Source of the DNA: Otis tarda | Taxonomy: Eukaryota; Chordata; Aves; Otidiformes; Otididae | Direction: 5' to 3' | DNA length: 64,000 bases | Assembly: GCA_026413225.1 (NCBI GenBank) | Contig: JAPMTP010000092.1 | Span: 62,001-126,000 of the forward strand | In this document: positions 24,410 through 37,700 of the stretch, piece after piece | Layout: each line of letters starts with the position of its first letter | Numbering within the stretch: the first letter of the stretch is position 1 | Notes under the pieces: generated by a model | Told to the model about the DNA's origin: nothing | The model's database searches: none | What the model saw: the letters and a program-made list of their open reading frames with translations, nothing else | Position numbers and translations under genes: made by a program

Positions 24410-26040
24410 ACGTTTACCACCGTCTACAAGTGGGCGCCCACTGAAAACAACCCTTAATAATGATGAAAGTCGGACGATTGCTCCCACACCAAAGGTCACA
24501 GCCACTCAAGCTCTTGCTGCTCCTCAGCGGCCATTGGCAGCGCACCTACAGCACCACAGACATTGGGGCTCCGGGCTTTCCCTGACGAACAGGGCTTCGA
24601 CGTTTACCACCAGCTGCACGTGGGCGACCCCTGAAAAAAAAACTCGAATAATCACGAACGTCGGACCATTGCTCCCACACCAAAAGTGCCAGCCACTCAA
24701 GCTCTTGCTGCTCCTCAGCGGTCATTGGCAGTGCACCTACAGTAGCACAGACATTGGGGCTCCGGGCTTTCCCTGAGGAGCAGGGCTTCGACGTTTACCA
24801 CCAGCTGCACGTGAGCGACCCCTGAAAAAAAAACTCGAAAAATCACGAATGTCGGACCCTTCCTCCCACACCAAAAGTGCCAGCCACTCAAGCCCTTGCT
24901 GCTCCTCAGCGGCCGTTGGCAGCGCACCTACCGCAGCACAAACACTGGTGCTCCGGGCTTTCCCTGACGAACAGGGATTCGACGTATACCACCAGCTGCA
25001 ACATGGAGCTCACTGAAAAAAACCCCGAAAAATCACGAACGTCGGATGATTGCTCACACACCAAAAGTGCCAGCCACTCAAGCTCTTTCTGCTCCTCAGC
25101 GGCCATTGGCAGCGCACCTACAGCAGCACAGACATTGGGGCTCCGGGCTTTCCCTGACGAACAGGGCTTCGACCTTTACCACCAGCTGCACGTGGGCGCT
25201 CCCTGAAAAAAAAATTGGAAAAATCACGAACGTCGGACCATTGCTCCCACACCAAAAGTGCCAGCCACTCAAGCTCTTGCTGCTCCTCAGCGGCCATAGG
25301 CAGCGCACCTACAGCAGCACAGACATTGGGGCTCCGGGATTTCCCTGAGGAGCAGGGCTTCGACGTTTACCACCAGCTGCACCATGGAGCTCAGTGAAAA
25401 AATACCCGAAAAATCAAGAACATCGGACGATTGCTCCCACACCAAAAGTGCCAGCCACTCAAGCTCTTGCTGCTCCTCAGCGGCCATTGGCAGTGCACCT
25501 ACAGCAGCACAGACATTGGGGCTCCGGGCTTTCCCTGACGAACAGGGCTTCGACGTTTACCACCAGCTGAACATGGGCGACCCCTGAAAAAAAGCCCGAA
25601 AAATCACAAACGTCGGACCATTGCTCCCACACCAAAAGTGCCAGCCACTCAAGCTCTTGCTGCCCCTCAGCGGCCATTGGCAGTGCACCTACAGCAGCAC
25701 AGACATTGGGGCTCCGGGCATTCCCTGACGAACAGGGCTTCGACGTTTACCACCGTTTACAAGTGGGCGCCCACTGAAAACAACCCTTAATAATCACGAA
25801 AGTCGGACGATTGCTCCCACACCAAAAGTGCCAGCCACTCAAGCTCTTGCTGCTCCTCAGCGGCCATTGGCAGCGCACCTACAGCACCACAGACATTGGG
25901 CCTCCGGGCTTTCCCTGACGAACAGGGCTTCGACGTATACCACCAGCTGCACGTGGGCGCCCCCTGAAAAAAAAACTCGAATAATCACGAACGTCGGACA
26001 TTGCTCCCACACCAAAAGTGCCAGCCACTCAAGCTCTTGC
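24410..26040. repeat. Duplicated 1.6 kb block, copy 1
   Basis: This block matches 27266-28915 at a step of 2856-2857 bases (15 units). Shared rare markers are the TAATAATGATGAAAG linker with ACCAAAGGTCACAGCC (24455-24500), CAGCACAAACACTGGTGC near 24935, and the GAAAAAATACCCG linker with CAAGAACATCGG near 25396. The two copies are separated by about 1.2 kb of other units. Similarity stops near 26040. Confidence 0.85.
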
Positions 26041-27265
26041 TGCTCCTCAGCGGCCATTGGAAGTGCACCTACAGCAGCACAGACACTGGGGCTCCGGGCT
26101 TTCCCTGACGAACAGGGCTTCGACGTTTACCACCAGCTGGACATGGGCGCCCCATGAAAAAAAAACTCGAAAAATCACGAACGTTGGACTATTGCTCCCA
26201 CACCAAAAGTGCCAGCCACTCAAGCTCTTGCTGCTCCTCAGCGGCCATTGGCAGTCCACCTACAGCAGCACAGACATTGGGGCTCCGGGCTTTCCCTGAC
26301 GAACAGGGATTCGACGTATACCGCCAGCTGCAACATGGAGCTCACTGAAGAAAACCCCGAAAAATCACAAACGTCGGACGATTGCTCCCACACCAAAAGG
26401 GCCAGCCACTCAAGCTCTTGCTGCTCCTCAGCGGCCATTGGCAGCGCACCTACAGCACCACAGACATTGGGGCTCCGGGCTTTCCCTGACGAACAGGGCT
26501 TCGACTTTTACCACCACCTACACGTGGGCAACCCCTGAAAAAAAAACTCGAAAAATCACGAACGTCGGACCATTGCTCCCACACCAAAAGTGCCAGCCAC
26601 TCAAGCTCTTGCTGCTCCTCAGCGGCCATTGGCAGTGCACCTACAGCAGCACAGACATTGGGGCTCCGGGCTTTCCCTGACGAACAGGGCTTCGACGTAT
26701 ACCACCAGCTGCACCATGGAGCTCACTGAAAAAAACCCCGAAAAATCATGAACGTCGGACGATTGCTCCCACACCAAAAGTGCCAGCCACTCAAGCTCTT
26801 GCTGCTCCTCAGCGGCCATTGGCAGCGCACCTACAGCAGCACAGACAGTGGGGCTCCGGGCTTTCCCTGACGAACAGGGCTTCGACGTTTACCACCAGCT
26901 GCAACATGGAGCTCACTGAAAATAACCCCGAAAAATCACAAACGTCGGATGATTGCTCGCACACCGAAAGTGCCAGCCACTCAAGCTCTTGCTGCTCCTC
27001 AGCGGCCATTGGCAGTGCACCTACAGCACCACTGACATTGGGGCTCCGGGCTTTCCCTGACGAACAGGGCTTCGACGTTTACCACCAGCTGCACATGGGC
27101 GACCCCTGAAAATAAACGCCGAAAAATCACAAACGTCGGACCATTGCTCCCACACTAAAAGTGCCAGCCACTCAAGCTCTTGCTGCCCGTCAGCGGCCAT
27201 TGGCAGTGCACCTACAGCAGCACAGACATTGGGGCTCCGGGCATTCCCTGACGAACAGGGCTTCG

Positions 27266-28915
27266 ACGTTTACCACCGTCTACAAGTGGGCGCCCACTGA
27301 AAACAACCCTTAATAATGATGAAAGTCGGACGATTGCTCCCACACCAAAGGTCACAGCCACTCAAGCTCTTGCTGCTCCTCAGCGGCCATTGGCAGCGCA
27401 CCTACAGCACCACAGACATTGGGGCTCCGGGCTTTCCCTGACGAACAGGGCTTCGACGTTTACCACCAGCTGCACGTGGGCGCCCCCTGAAAAAAAAACT
27501 CGAATAATCACGAACGTCGGACCATTGCTCCCACACCAAAAGTGCCAGACACTCAAGCTCTTGCTGCTCCTCAGCGGTCATTGGCAGTGCACCTACAGTA
27601 GCACAGACATTGGGGCTCCGGGCTTTCCCTGAGGAGCAGGGCTTCGACGTTTACCACCAGCTACACGTGAGCGACCCCTGAAAAAAAAACTCGAAAAATC
27701 ACGAATGTCGGACCCTTCCTCCCACACCAAAAGTGCCAGCCACTCAAGCCCTTGCTGCTCCTCAGCGGCCATTGGCAGCGCACCTACCGCAGCACAAACA
27801 CTGGTGCTCCGGGCTTTCCCTGACGAACAGGGATTCGACGTATACCACCAGCTGCAACATGGAGCTCACTGAAAAAAACCCCGAAAAATCACGAACGTCG
27901 GATGATTGCTCACACACCAAAAGTGCCAGCCACTCAAGCTCTTGCTGCTCCTCAGCGGCCATTGGCAGCGCACCTACAGCAGCACAGACATTGGGGCTCC
28001 GGGCTTTCCCTGACGAACAGGGCTTCGATGTTTACCACCAGCTGCACGTGGGCGCTCCCTGAAAAAAAAATTGGAAAAATCACGAACGTCGGACCATTGC
28101 TCCCACACCAAAAGTGCCAGCCACTCAAGCTCTTGCTGCTCCTCAGCGGCCATTGGCAGCGCACCTACAGCAGCACAGACATTGGGGCTCCGGGATTTCC
28201 CTGAGGAGCAGGGCTTCGACGTTTACCACCAGCTGCACCATGGAGCTCAGTGAAAAAATACCCGAAAAATCAAGAACATCGGACGATTGCTCCCACACCA
28301 AAAGTGCCAGCCACTCAAGCTCTTGCTGCTCCTCAGCGGCCATTGGCAGTGCACCTACAGCAGCACAGACATTGGGGCTCCGGGCTTTCCCTGACGAACA
28401 GGGCTTCGACGTTTACCACCAGCTGAACATGGGCGACCCCTGAAAAAAAAGCCCGAAAAATCACAAACGTCGGACCATTGCTCCCACACCAAAAGTGCCA
28501 GCCACTCAAGCTCTTGCTGCCCCTCAGCGGCCATTGGCAGTGCACCTACAGCAGCACAGACATTGGGGCTCCGGGCATTCCCTGACGAACAGGGCTTCGA
28601 CGTTTACCACCGTTTACAAGTGGGCGCCCACTGAAAACAACCCTTAATAATCACGAAAGTCGGACGATTGCTCCCACACCAAAAGTGCCAGCCACTCAAG
28701 CTCTTGCTGCTCCTCAGCGGCCATTGGCAGCGCACCTACAGCACCACAGACATTGGGGCTCCGGGCTTTCCCTGACGAACAGGGCTTCGACGTATACCAC
28801 CAGCTGCACGTGGGCGCCCCCTGAAAAAAAAACTCGAATAATCACGAACGTCGGACCATTGCTCCCACACCAAAAGTGCCAGCCACTCAAGCTCTTGCTG
28901 CTCCTCAGCGGCCAT
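27266..28915. repeat. Duplicated 1.6 kb block, copy 2
   Basis: This is the second copy of 24410-26040, with a few substitutions (for example CGATGTTTACC near 28026 against CGACCTTTACC near 25170). It is followed by different units, so the original 15-unit tandem duplication was later trimmed or overwritten on one side. Confidence 0.85.
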
Positions 28916-30610
28916 TGGCAGCGCACCTACTGCACCAGAGACATTGGGGTTCCGGCCTTTCCCTGACGAACAGGGCTTCGACGTTTACCACCAGCTGCAC
29001 CTGGGCGCCCCCTGAAAAAAAAATTGGAAAAATCACGAACGTCGGACATTGCTCCCACACCAAAAGTGCCAGCCACTCAAGCTCTTGCTGCTCCTCAGCG
29101 GCCATATGCAGTCCACCTACCGCATCGCAGACATTGGGGCTCCGGGCTTTCCCTGACGAACAGGGATTCGACGTATACCGCCACCTGCAACATGGAGCTC
29201 ACTGAAACAAACCCTGAAAAATCACGAACGTCGGACGATTGCTCCCACACCAAAAGTGCCAGACACTCAAGCTCTTGCTGCTCCTCAGCGGTGATTGGCA
29301 GCGCACCTACCGCAGCACAGACATTGGGGCTCCGAGCTTTCCCTGACGAACAGGGCTTCGACGTTTACCACCACCTAAACGTGGTCGTCCCCTGAAAAAA
29401 AACTCGAAAAATCACGAACGTTGGACGAGTGCTCCCACACCAAAAGTGCCAGACACTCAAGCTCTTGCTGCTCCTCAGCGGCTATTGGCAGCGCACCTAC
29501 AGCACCACAGACAGTGGGGCTCCGGGCTTTCCCTGACGAACAGGGCTTCGACGTTTACCACCAGCTGCACGTGGGAGCTCACTGAAAAAAAACTCGTAAA
29601 ATCACGAAAGTCGGACGATTGCTCCCACACCAAAAGTGCCAGCCACTCAAGCTCTTGCTGCTCCTCAGCGGCCATTGGCAGCGCACCTACAGCAGCACAG
29701 ACACTGGGGCTCCGGGCTTTCCCTGACAAACAGGGCTTCGACGTTTACCACCAGCTGCACCAGGGCGCCCCCTGAAAAAAAACCCCGAAAAATCACGAAC
29801 GTCGGACCATTGCTCCCACACCAAAAGGGCCAGCCACTCAAGCTCTTGCTGTCCGTCAGCGGCCATTGGTAGTGCACCTACAGCACCACAGACATTGGGG
29901 CTCCGGGCTTTCCCTGACGAACAGGGCTTAGACGTTTACCACCAGCTGCACATGGGCGCCCACTGAAAAAAAATACTGAAAAATCACGAACGTTGGACCA
30001 TTGCTCCACACCAAAAGCGCCAGCCACTCAAGCTCTTGCTGCCCCCCAGCGGCCATTGGCAGTCCACCTACCGCACCAGAGACATTGGGGCTCCGGGCTT
30101 TCCCTGAGGAGCAGGCCTTCCACGTTTACCACCAGCTGCACGTGGGCGACCCCTGAAAAAAAACCCCAAAAAATCACGAACGTCAGACGATTGCTCCCAC
30201 ACCAAAAGTGCCAGCCACTCAAGCTCTTGCTGCTCCTCAGCGGCCATTGGCAGTCCACCTACCGCACCACAGACACTGGGGCTCCGGGCTTTCCCTGACG
30301 AACAGGGCTTCAATGTTTATCAACAGCTGCACGTGGACACCCACTGAAAAAAACCCGAAAAATCACGAACGTCAGACGATTGCTCCCACACCAAAAGTGC
30401 CAGCCACTCAAGCTCTTGCTGCCCCTCAGCGGTCATTGGCAGTGCACCTACAGCAGCACAGACATTGGGGCTCTGGGCTTTCCCTGACGAACAGGGCTTC
30501 GACGTATACCACCAGCTGCACGTGGGCGACCCCTGAAAAAATCCCCGAAAAATCACGAACGTCGGACGATTGCTCCCACACCAAAAGTGCCAGCCACTCA
30601 AGCTCTTGCT

Positions 30611-30630
30611 GCTCCTCAAGGCCATTGGCA
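30611..30630. other. Small indel in the CTCAGCGGCC segment
   Basis: Nearly all units read CTCAGCGGCCATTGG; this one reads CTCAAGGCCATTGG, one base shorter. The matching units at 36130 (copy 2) and 41650 (copy 3) are normal, so the change arose in copy 1 after the higher-order repeat was amplified. Confidence 0.85.
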
Positions 30631-30699
30631 GCGCACCTACAGCACCACAGACATTGGGGCTCCGGGCTTTCCCTGACGAACAGGGCTTCGACGTTTACC

Positions 30700-32220
30700 A
30701 CCAGCTGAACGGGGGCGCCCCCTGGAAAAAAACCCCGAAAAATCACGAACGTTGGACGAGTGCTCCCACACCAAAAGTGCCAGCCACTCAAGCTCTTGCT
30801 GCTCCTCAGCGGCCATTGCCAGTGCACCTACAGCAGCACAGACATTGGGGCTCCGGGCTATCCGTGACGAACAGGGATTCGACGTATACCACCAGCTGCA
30901 ACATGGAGCTCACTGAAAAATACCCCGAAAAATCACGAACGTCGGACGATTCCTCCCACACCAAAAGTGCCAGCCACTCAAGCTCTTGCTGCTCCTCAGC
31001 GGCAATTGGCAGCACACCTACAGCAGCACAGACATTGGGGCTCCGGGCTTTCACTGACGAACAGGGTTTCGACGTTTACCACCAGCTGCACCATGGAGCT
31101 CACTGAAGAAAACCCCGAAAAATCACAAACGTCGGACCATTTCTCACACACCAAAAGTGTCAGCCACTCAAGCTCTTGCTGCTCCTCAGCGGCCATTAGC
31201 AGCGCACCTACCGCAGCACAGACATTGGGGCTCCGGGCTTTCCCTGACAAACAGGGCTTCGACGTATACCACCAGCTGCAACATGGAGCTCACTGAAAAA
31301 ATCCCCGAAAAATCACGAATGTCGGACAATTGCTCCCACACCAAAAGTGCCAGCCACTCAAGCTCTTGCTGCTCCTCAGCGGTCATTGGCAGCGCACCTA
31401 CAGCAGCACAGACACTGGGGCTCCGGGCTTTCCCTGACGAACAGGGCTTCCACGTGTACCACGAGCTGCACGTGGGCGCCCACTGGAAAAAAACCCCGAA
31501 AAATCACGAACGTTGGACGAGTGCTCCCACACCAAAAGTGCCAGCCACTCAAGCTCTTGCTGCTCCTCAGCGGCCATTGGCAGTGCACCTACAGCAGCAC
31601 AGGCATTGGGGCTCCGGGCTTTCCAATACGAAAAGGGCTTCGACGTTTACCACCAGCTGCACAGGGGCGCTCCCTGAAAAAAACCCAGAAAAATCACGAA
31701 CGTCGGACCATTGCTCCCACACCAAAAGGGCCAGCCACTCAAGCTCTTGCTGCCCCTCAGCGGCCATTGGCAGTGCACCTACAGCAGCACAGACATTGGG
31801 GCTGTGGGCTTTCCCTGACGAACAGGGCTTCGATGTTTACCACCGTCTACACGTGGGCGCCCACTGAAAACAACCCCTAATAATCACGAAAGTAGGACGA
31901 TTGCTCCCACACCAAAAGTGCCAGCCACTCAAGCTCTTGCTGCTCCTCAGCGGCCATTGGCAGCGCACCTATAGCACCACAGACGTTGGGGCTCCGGCCT
32001 TTCCCTGACGAACAGGGCTTCGACGTTTACCACCAGCTGCAGCATGGCGCCCCCTGAAAAATAAGCCCGAAAAATCACGAACGTCGGACCATTGCTCCGA
32101 CACCAAAAGTGCCAGACACTCAAGTTCTTGCTGCTCCTCAGCGGTCATTGGCAGTGCACCTACAGCAGCACAGACATTGGGGCTCCGGGCTTTCCCTGAC
32201 GAACAGGGCTTCGACGTTTA
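30700..32220. repeat. 8-unit duplication inside the higher-order repeat, first pass
   Basis: This block matches 32221-33730 at a step of 1522 bases, with the same order of rare units (GCTATCCGTGACG, TTTCACTGACGAACAGGGTTTC, CCAATACGAAAAGGG, ATAAGCCCG). The same pair is present in copy 2 of the higher-order repeat at about 36220-37740 and 37741-39250. The 8-unit duplication is thus older than the 29-unit amplification. Confidence 0.87.
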
Positions 32221-33730
32221 CCACCAGCTGAACGGGGCGCCCCCTGGAAAAAAACCCCGAAAAATCACGAACGTTGGACGAGTGCTCCCACACCAAAAGT
32301 GCCAGCCACTCAAGCTCTTGCTGCTCCTCAGCGGCCATTGCCAGTGCACCTACAGCAGCACAGACATTGGGGCTCCGGGCTATCCGTGACGAACAGGGAT
32401 TCGACGTATACCACCAGCTGCAACATGGAGCTCACTGAAAAATACCCCGAAAAATCACGAACGTCGGACGATTCCTCCCACACCAAAAGTGCCAGCCACT
32501 CAAGCTCTTGCTGCTCCTCAGCGGCAATTGGCAGCACACCTACAGCAGCACAGACATTGGGGCTCCGGGCTTTCACTGACGAACAGGGTTTCGACGTTTA
32601 CCACCAGCTGCACCATGGAGCTCACTGAAGAAAACCCCGAAAAATCACAAACGTCGGACCATTTCTCACACACCAAAAGTGTCAGCCACTCAAGCTCTTG
32701 CTGCTCCTCAGCGGCCATTAGCAGCGCACCTACCGCACCACAGACATTGGGGCTCCGGGCTTTCCCTGACAAACAGGGCTTCGACGTATACCACCAGCTG
32801 CAACATGGAGCTCACTGAAAAAATCCCCGAAAAATCACGAATGTCGGACAATTGCTCCCACACCAAAAGTGCCAGCCACTCAAGCTCTTGCTGCTCCTCA
32901 GCGGTCATTGGCAGCGCACCTACAGCAGCACAGACACTGGGGCTCCGGGCTTTCCCTGACGAACAGGGCTTCCACGTTTACCACGAGCTGCACGTGGGCG
33001 CCCACTGGAAAAAAACCCCGAAAAATCACGAACGTTGGACGAGTGCTCCCACACCAAAAGTGCCAGCCACTCAAGCTCTTGCTGCTCCTCAGCGGCCATT
33101 GGCAGTGCACCTACAGCAGCACAGGCATTGGGGCTCCGGGCTTTCCAATACGAAAAGGGCTTCGACGTTTACCACCAGCTGCACAGGGGCGCTCCCTGAA
33201 AAAAAACCCAGAAAAATCACGAACGTCGGACCATTGCTCCCACACCAAAAGGGCCAGCCACTCAAGCTCTTGCTGCCCCTCAGCGGCCATTGGCAGTGCA
33301 CCTACAGCAGCACAGACATTGGGGCTCCGGGCTTTCCCTGACGAACAGGGCTTCGATGTTTACCACCGTCTACACGTGGGCGCCCACTGAAAACAACCCC
33401 TAATAATCACGAAAGTCGGACGATTGCTCCCACACCAAAAGTGCCAGCCACTCAAGCTCTTGCTGCTCCTCAGCGGCCATTGGCAGCGCACCTATAGCAC
33501 CACAGACGTTGGGGCTCCGGCCTTTCCCTGACGAACAGGGCTTCGACGTTTACCACCAGCTGCAGCATGGCGCCCCCTGAAAAATAAGCCCGAAAAATCA
33601 CGAACGTTGGACCATTGCTCCGACACCAAAAGTGCCAGACACTCAAGTTCTTGCTGCTCCTCAGCGGTCATTGGCAGTGCACCTACAGCAGCACAGACAT
33701 TGGGGCTCCGGGCTTTCCCTGACGAACAGG
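32221..33730. repeat. 8-unit duplication inside the higher-order repeat, second pass
   Basis: This is the second pass of 30700-32220. Small differences, such as CGCACCTACCGCACCACAG near 32727 against CGCACCTACCGCAGCACAG near 31205, recur in the matching pass of copy 2 (near 38247). The differences therefore predate the 29-unit amplification. Confidence 0.87.
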
Positions 33731-33984
33731 GATTCGACGTTTACCACCAGCTGCACCATGGAGCTCACTGAAAAAAACCCCGAAAAATCACGAACGTCGG
33801 ACGATTGCTCCCACACCAAAAGTGCCAGCCACTCAAGCTCTTGCTGATCCTCAGCGGCCATTGGTAGTGCACCTACAGCACCACAGACATTGGGGCTCCG
33901 GGCTTTCCCTGACGAACAGGGCTTCGACGTTTACCACCAGCTGCACCTGGGCGCCCCCTGAAAAAAAATACTGAAAAATCACGA

Positions 33985-34700
33985 ACGTTGGACCATTGCT
34001 CCACACCAAAAGTGCCAGCCACTCAAGCTCTTGCTGCCCCCCAGCGGCCATTGGCAGTCCACCTACCGCACCAGAGACATTGGGGCTCCGGGCTTTCCCT
34101 GAGGAGCAGGCCTTCCACGTTTACCACCACCTAAACGTGGTCGTCCCCTGAAAAAAAACCCCAAAAAATCACGAACGTCAGACGATTGCTCCCACACCAA
34201 AAGTGCCAGCCACTCAAGCTCTTGCTGCTCCTCAGCGGCCATTGGCAGTCCACCTACCGCACCACAGACACTGGGGCTCCGGGCTTTCCCTGACGAACAG
34301 GGCTTCAATGTTTATCAACAGCTGCACGTGGACGCCCACTGAAAAAAACCCGAAAAATCACGAACGTCAGACGATTGCTCCCACACCAAAAGTGCCAGCC
34401 ACTCAAGCTCTTGCTGCTCCTCAGCGGTCATTGGCAGCGCACCTACCGCAGCACAGACATTGGGGCTCCGGGCTATCCCTGACGAACAGGGCTTCGACTT
34501 TTACCACCAGCTGCACGTGGGCGCCCCCTGAAAAAAAAAGTCGAAAAATCACGAACGTCGGACGATTGCTCCCACACCAAAAGGGACAGCCACTCAAGCT
34601 CTTGCTGCTCCTCAGCGGCCATTGGTAGTGCACCTACAGCAGCACAGACATTGGGGCTCCGGGCTTTCCCTGACGAACAGGGCTTCGACGTTTACCACCA
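33985..34700. repeat. 6-unit-step duplicated sub-block, copy 1
   Basis: This sub-block matches 35126-35845 at a step of 1141 bases. Both carry the shortened GCTCCACACC, the GAGGAGCAGGCCTTCC segment, AATGTTTATCAACAG, and AAAGTCGAAAAATC linkers. It ties the end of one higher-order copy to the start of the next. Counterparts lie at 39505 and 40643. Confidence 0.82.
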
Positions 34701-34772
34701 GCTGCAACATGGAGCTCACTGAAAAATACCCCGAAAAATCACAAACGTCGGACCATTTCTGACACACCAAAA

Positions 34773-37700
34773 GTGCCAGCCACTCAAGCTCTTGCTGCTC
34801 CTCAGCGGCAATTGGCAGCACACCTACAGCACCACAGATAGTGGGGCTCCGGGCTTTCCCTGACGAACAGGGCTTCGACGTTTACCACCAGCTGCACGTG
34901 GGAGCTCACTGAAAAAAAACTCGTAAAATCACGAAAGTCGGACGATTGCTCCCACACCAAAAGTGCCAGCCACTCAAGCTCTTGCTGCTCCTCAGCGGCC
35001 ATTGGCAGCGCACCTACAGCAGCACAGACACTGGGGCTCCGGGCTTTCCCTGACAAACAGGGCTTCGACGTTTACCACCAGCTGCACATGGGCGCCCACT
35101 GAAAAAAAATACTGAAAAATCACGAACGTTGGACCATTGCTCCACACCAAAAGCGCCAGCCACTCAAGCTCTTGCTGCCCCCCAGAGGCCATTGGCAGTC
35201 CACCTACCGCACCAGAGACATTGGGGCTCCGGGCTTTCCCTGAGGAGCAGGCCTTCCACGTTTACCACCAGCTGCACGTGGGCGACCCCTGAAAAAAAAC
35301 CCCAAAAAATCACGAACGTCAGACGATTGCTCCCACACCAAAAGTGCCAGCCACTCAAGCTCTTGCTGCTCCTCAGCGGCCATTGGCAGTCCACCTACCG
35401 CACCACAGACACTGGGGCTCCGGGCTTTCCCTGACGAACAGGGCTTCAATGTTTATCAACAGCTGCACGTGGACGCCCACTGAAAAAAACCCGAAAAATC
35501 ACGAACGTCAGACGATTGCTCCCACACCAAAAGTGCCAGCCACTCAAGCTCTTGCTGCTCCTCAGCGGTCATTGGCAGTCCACCTACCGCAGTACAGACA
35601 TTGGGGCTCCGGGCTATCCCTGACGAACAGGGCTTCGACTTTTACCACCAGCTGCACGTGGGCGCCCCCTGAAAAAAAAAGTCGAAAAATCACGAACGTC
35701 GGACGATTGCTCCCACACCAAAAGGGACAGCCACTCAAGCTCTTACTGTCCCTCAGCAGCCATTGGTAGTGCACCTACAGCAGCACAGACATTGGGGCTC
35801 CGGGCTTTCCCTGACGAACAGGGCTTCGACGTTTACCACCAGCTGCACATGGGCACCCCCTGAAAAAAAATCCTGAAATATCACGAACGTTGGACCATTG
35901 CTCCCACACCAAAAGTGCCAGCCACTCAAGCTCTTCCTGCCCCTCAGCGGTCATTGGCAGTGCACCTACAGCAGCACAGACATTGGGGCTCTGGGCTTTC
36001 CCTGACGAACAGGGCTTCGACGTATACCACCAGCTGCACGTGGGCGACCCCTGAAAAAATCCCCGAAAAATCACGAACGTCGGACGATTGCTCCCACACC
36101 AAAAGTGCCAGCCACTCAAGCTCTTGCTGCTCCTCAGCGGCCATTGGCAGCGCACCTACAGCACCACAGACATTGGGGCTCCGGGCTTTCCCTGACGAAC
36201 AGGGCTTCGACGTTTACCACCAGCTGAACGGGGGCGCCCCCTAAAAAAAAACCCCGAAAAATCACAAACGTTGGACGAGTGCTCCCACACCAAAAGTGCC
36301 AGCCACTCAAGCTCTTGCTGCTCCTCAGCGGCCATTGCCAGTGCACCTACAGCAGCACAGACATTGGGGCTCCGGGCTATCCGTGACGAACAGGGATTCG
36401 ACGTATACCACCAGCTGCAACATGGAGCTCACTGAAAAATACCCCGAAAAATCACGAACGTCGGACGATTCCTCCCACACCAAAAGTGCCAGCCACTCAA
36501 GCTCTTGCTGCTCCTCAGCGGCAATTGGCAGCACACCTACAGCAGCACAGACATTGGGGCTCCGGGCTTTCACTGACGAACAGGGTTTCGACGTTTACCA
36601 CCAGCTGCACCATGGAGCTCACTGAAGAAAACCCCGAAAAATCACAAACGTCGGACCATTTCTCACACACCAAAAGTGTCAGCCACTCAAGCTCTTGCTG
36701 CTCCTCAGCGGCCATTAGCAGCGCACCTACCGCAGCACAGACATTGGGGCTCCGGGCTTTCCCTGACAAACAGGGCTTCGACGTATACCACCAGCTGCAA
36801 CATGGAGCTCACTGAAAAAATCCCCGAAAAATCACGAATGTCGGACGATTGCTCCCACACCAAAAGTGCCAGCCACTCAAGCTCTTGCTGCTCCTCAGCG
36901 GCCATTGGCAGCGCACCTACAGCAGCACAGACATTGGGGCTCTGGGCTTTCCCTGACGAACAGGGCTTCGATGTTTACCACCGTCTACACGTGGGCGCCC
37001 ACTGAAAACAACCCCTAATAATCACGAAAGTCGGACGATTGCTCCCACACCAAAAGTGCCAGCCACTCAAGCTCTTGCTGCTCCTCAGCGGCCATTGGCA
37101 GTGCACCTACAGCAGCACAGGCATTGGGGCTCCGGGCTTTCCAATACGAAAAGGGCTTCGACGTTTACCACCAGCTGCACAGGGGCGCTCCCTGAAAAAA
37201 AACCCAGAAAAATCACGAACGTCGGACCATTGCTCCCACACCAAAAGGGCCAGCCACTCAAGCTCTTGCTGCCCCTCAGCGGCCATTGGCAGTGCACCTA
37301 CAGCAGCACAGACATTGGGGCTGTGGGCTTTCCCTGACGAACAGGGCTTCGATGTTTACCACCGTCTACACGTGGGCGCCCACTGAAAACAACCCCTAAT
37401 AATCACGAAAGTAGGACGATTGCTCCCACACCAAAAGTGCCAGCCACTCAAGCTCTTGCTGCTCCTCAGCGGCCATTGGCAGCGCACCTATAGCACCACA
37501 GACGTTGGGGCTCCGGCCTTTCCCTGACGAACAGGGCTTCGACGTTTACCACCAGCTGCAGCATGGCGCCCCCTGAAAAATAAGCCCGAAAAATCACGAA
37601 CGTCGGACCATTGCTCCGACACCAAAAGTGCCAGACACTCAAGTTCTTGCTGCTCCTCAGCGGTCATTGGCAGTGCACCTACAGCAGCACAGACATTGGG

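Larger units (their letters stand above)
20550..24410. repeat. Satellite zone with mixed units, no large duplication seen
   Basis: About 20 units with varied linkers (CTTAAGAAAACCCG near 20636, TGAAAATAACACTG near 21208, CTCG, CCCCG and ACAACC types). The unit at 22620-22780 carries the rare linker CCCCGAATAATCACGTATG, otherwise seen only near 8055. No block of more than a few units recurs nearby by eye. No gene or foreign sequence is present. Confidence 0.8.
29446..34772. repeat. Higher-order repeat of ~29 units, copy 1 (5.33 kb, 28 units)
   Basis: A long ordered set of distinct units recurs at about 5.52 kb. In this copy the markers run: AACTCGTAAAATCACG linker (near 29590), the ATACTGAAAAATC linker with shortened GCTCCACACC (29970-30010), AATGTTTATCAACAG (near 30312), GCTATCCGTGACG (near 30857), GGTTTCGACG (near 31065), CCAATACGAAAAGGG (near 31623), ATAAGCCCG (near 32060), then a second pass of the 8-unit subset. 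Compared with copy 2 it has one extra unit near 29760-29990 and lacks two units near 30400. Confidence 0.9.
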
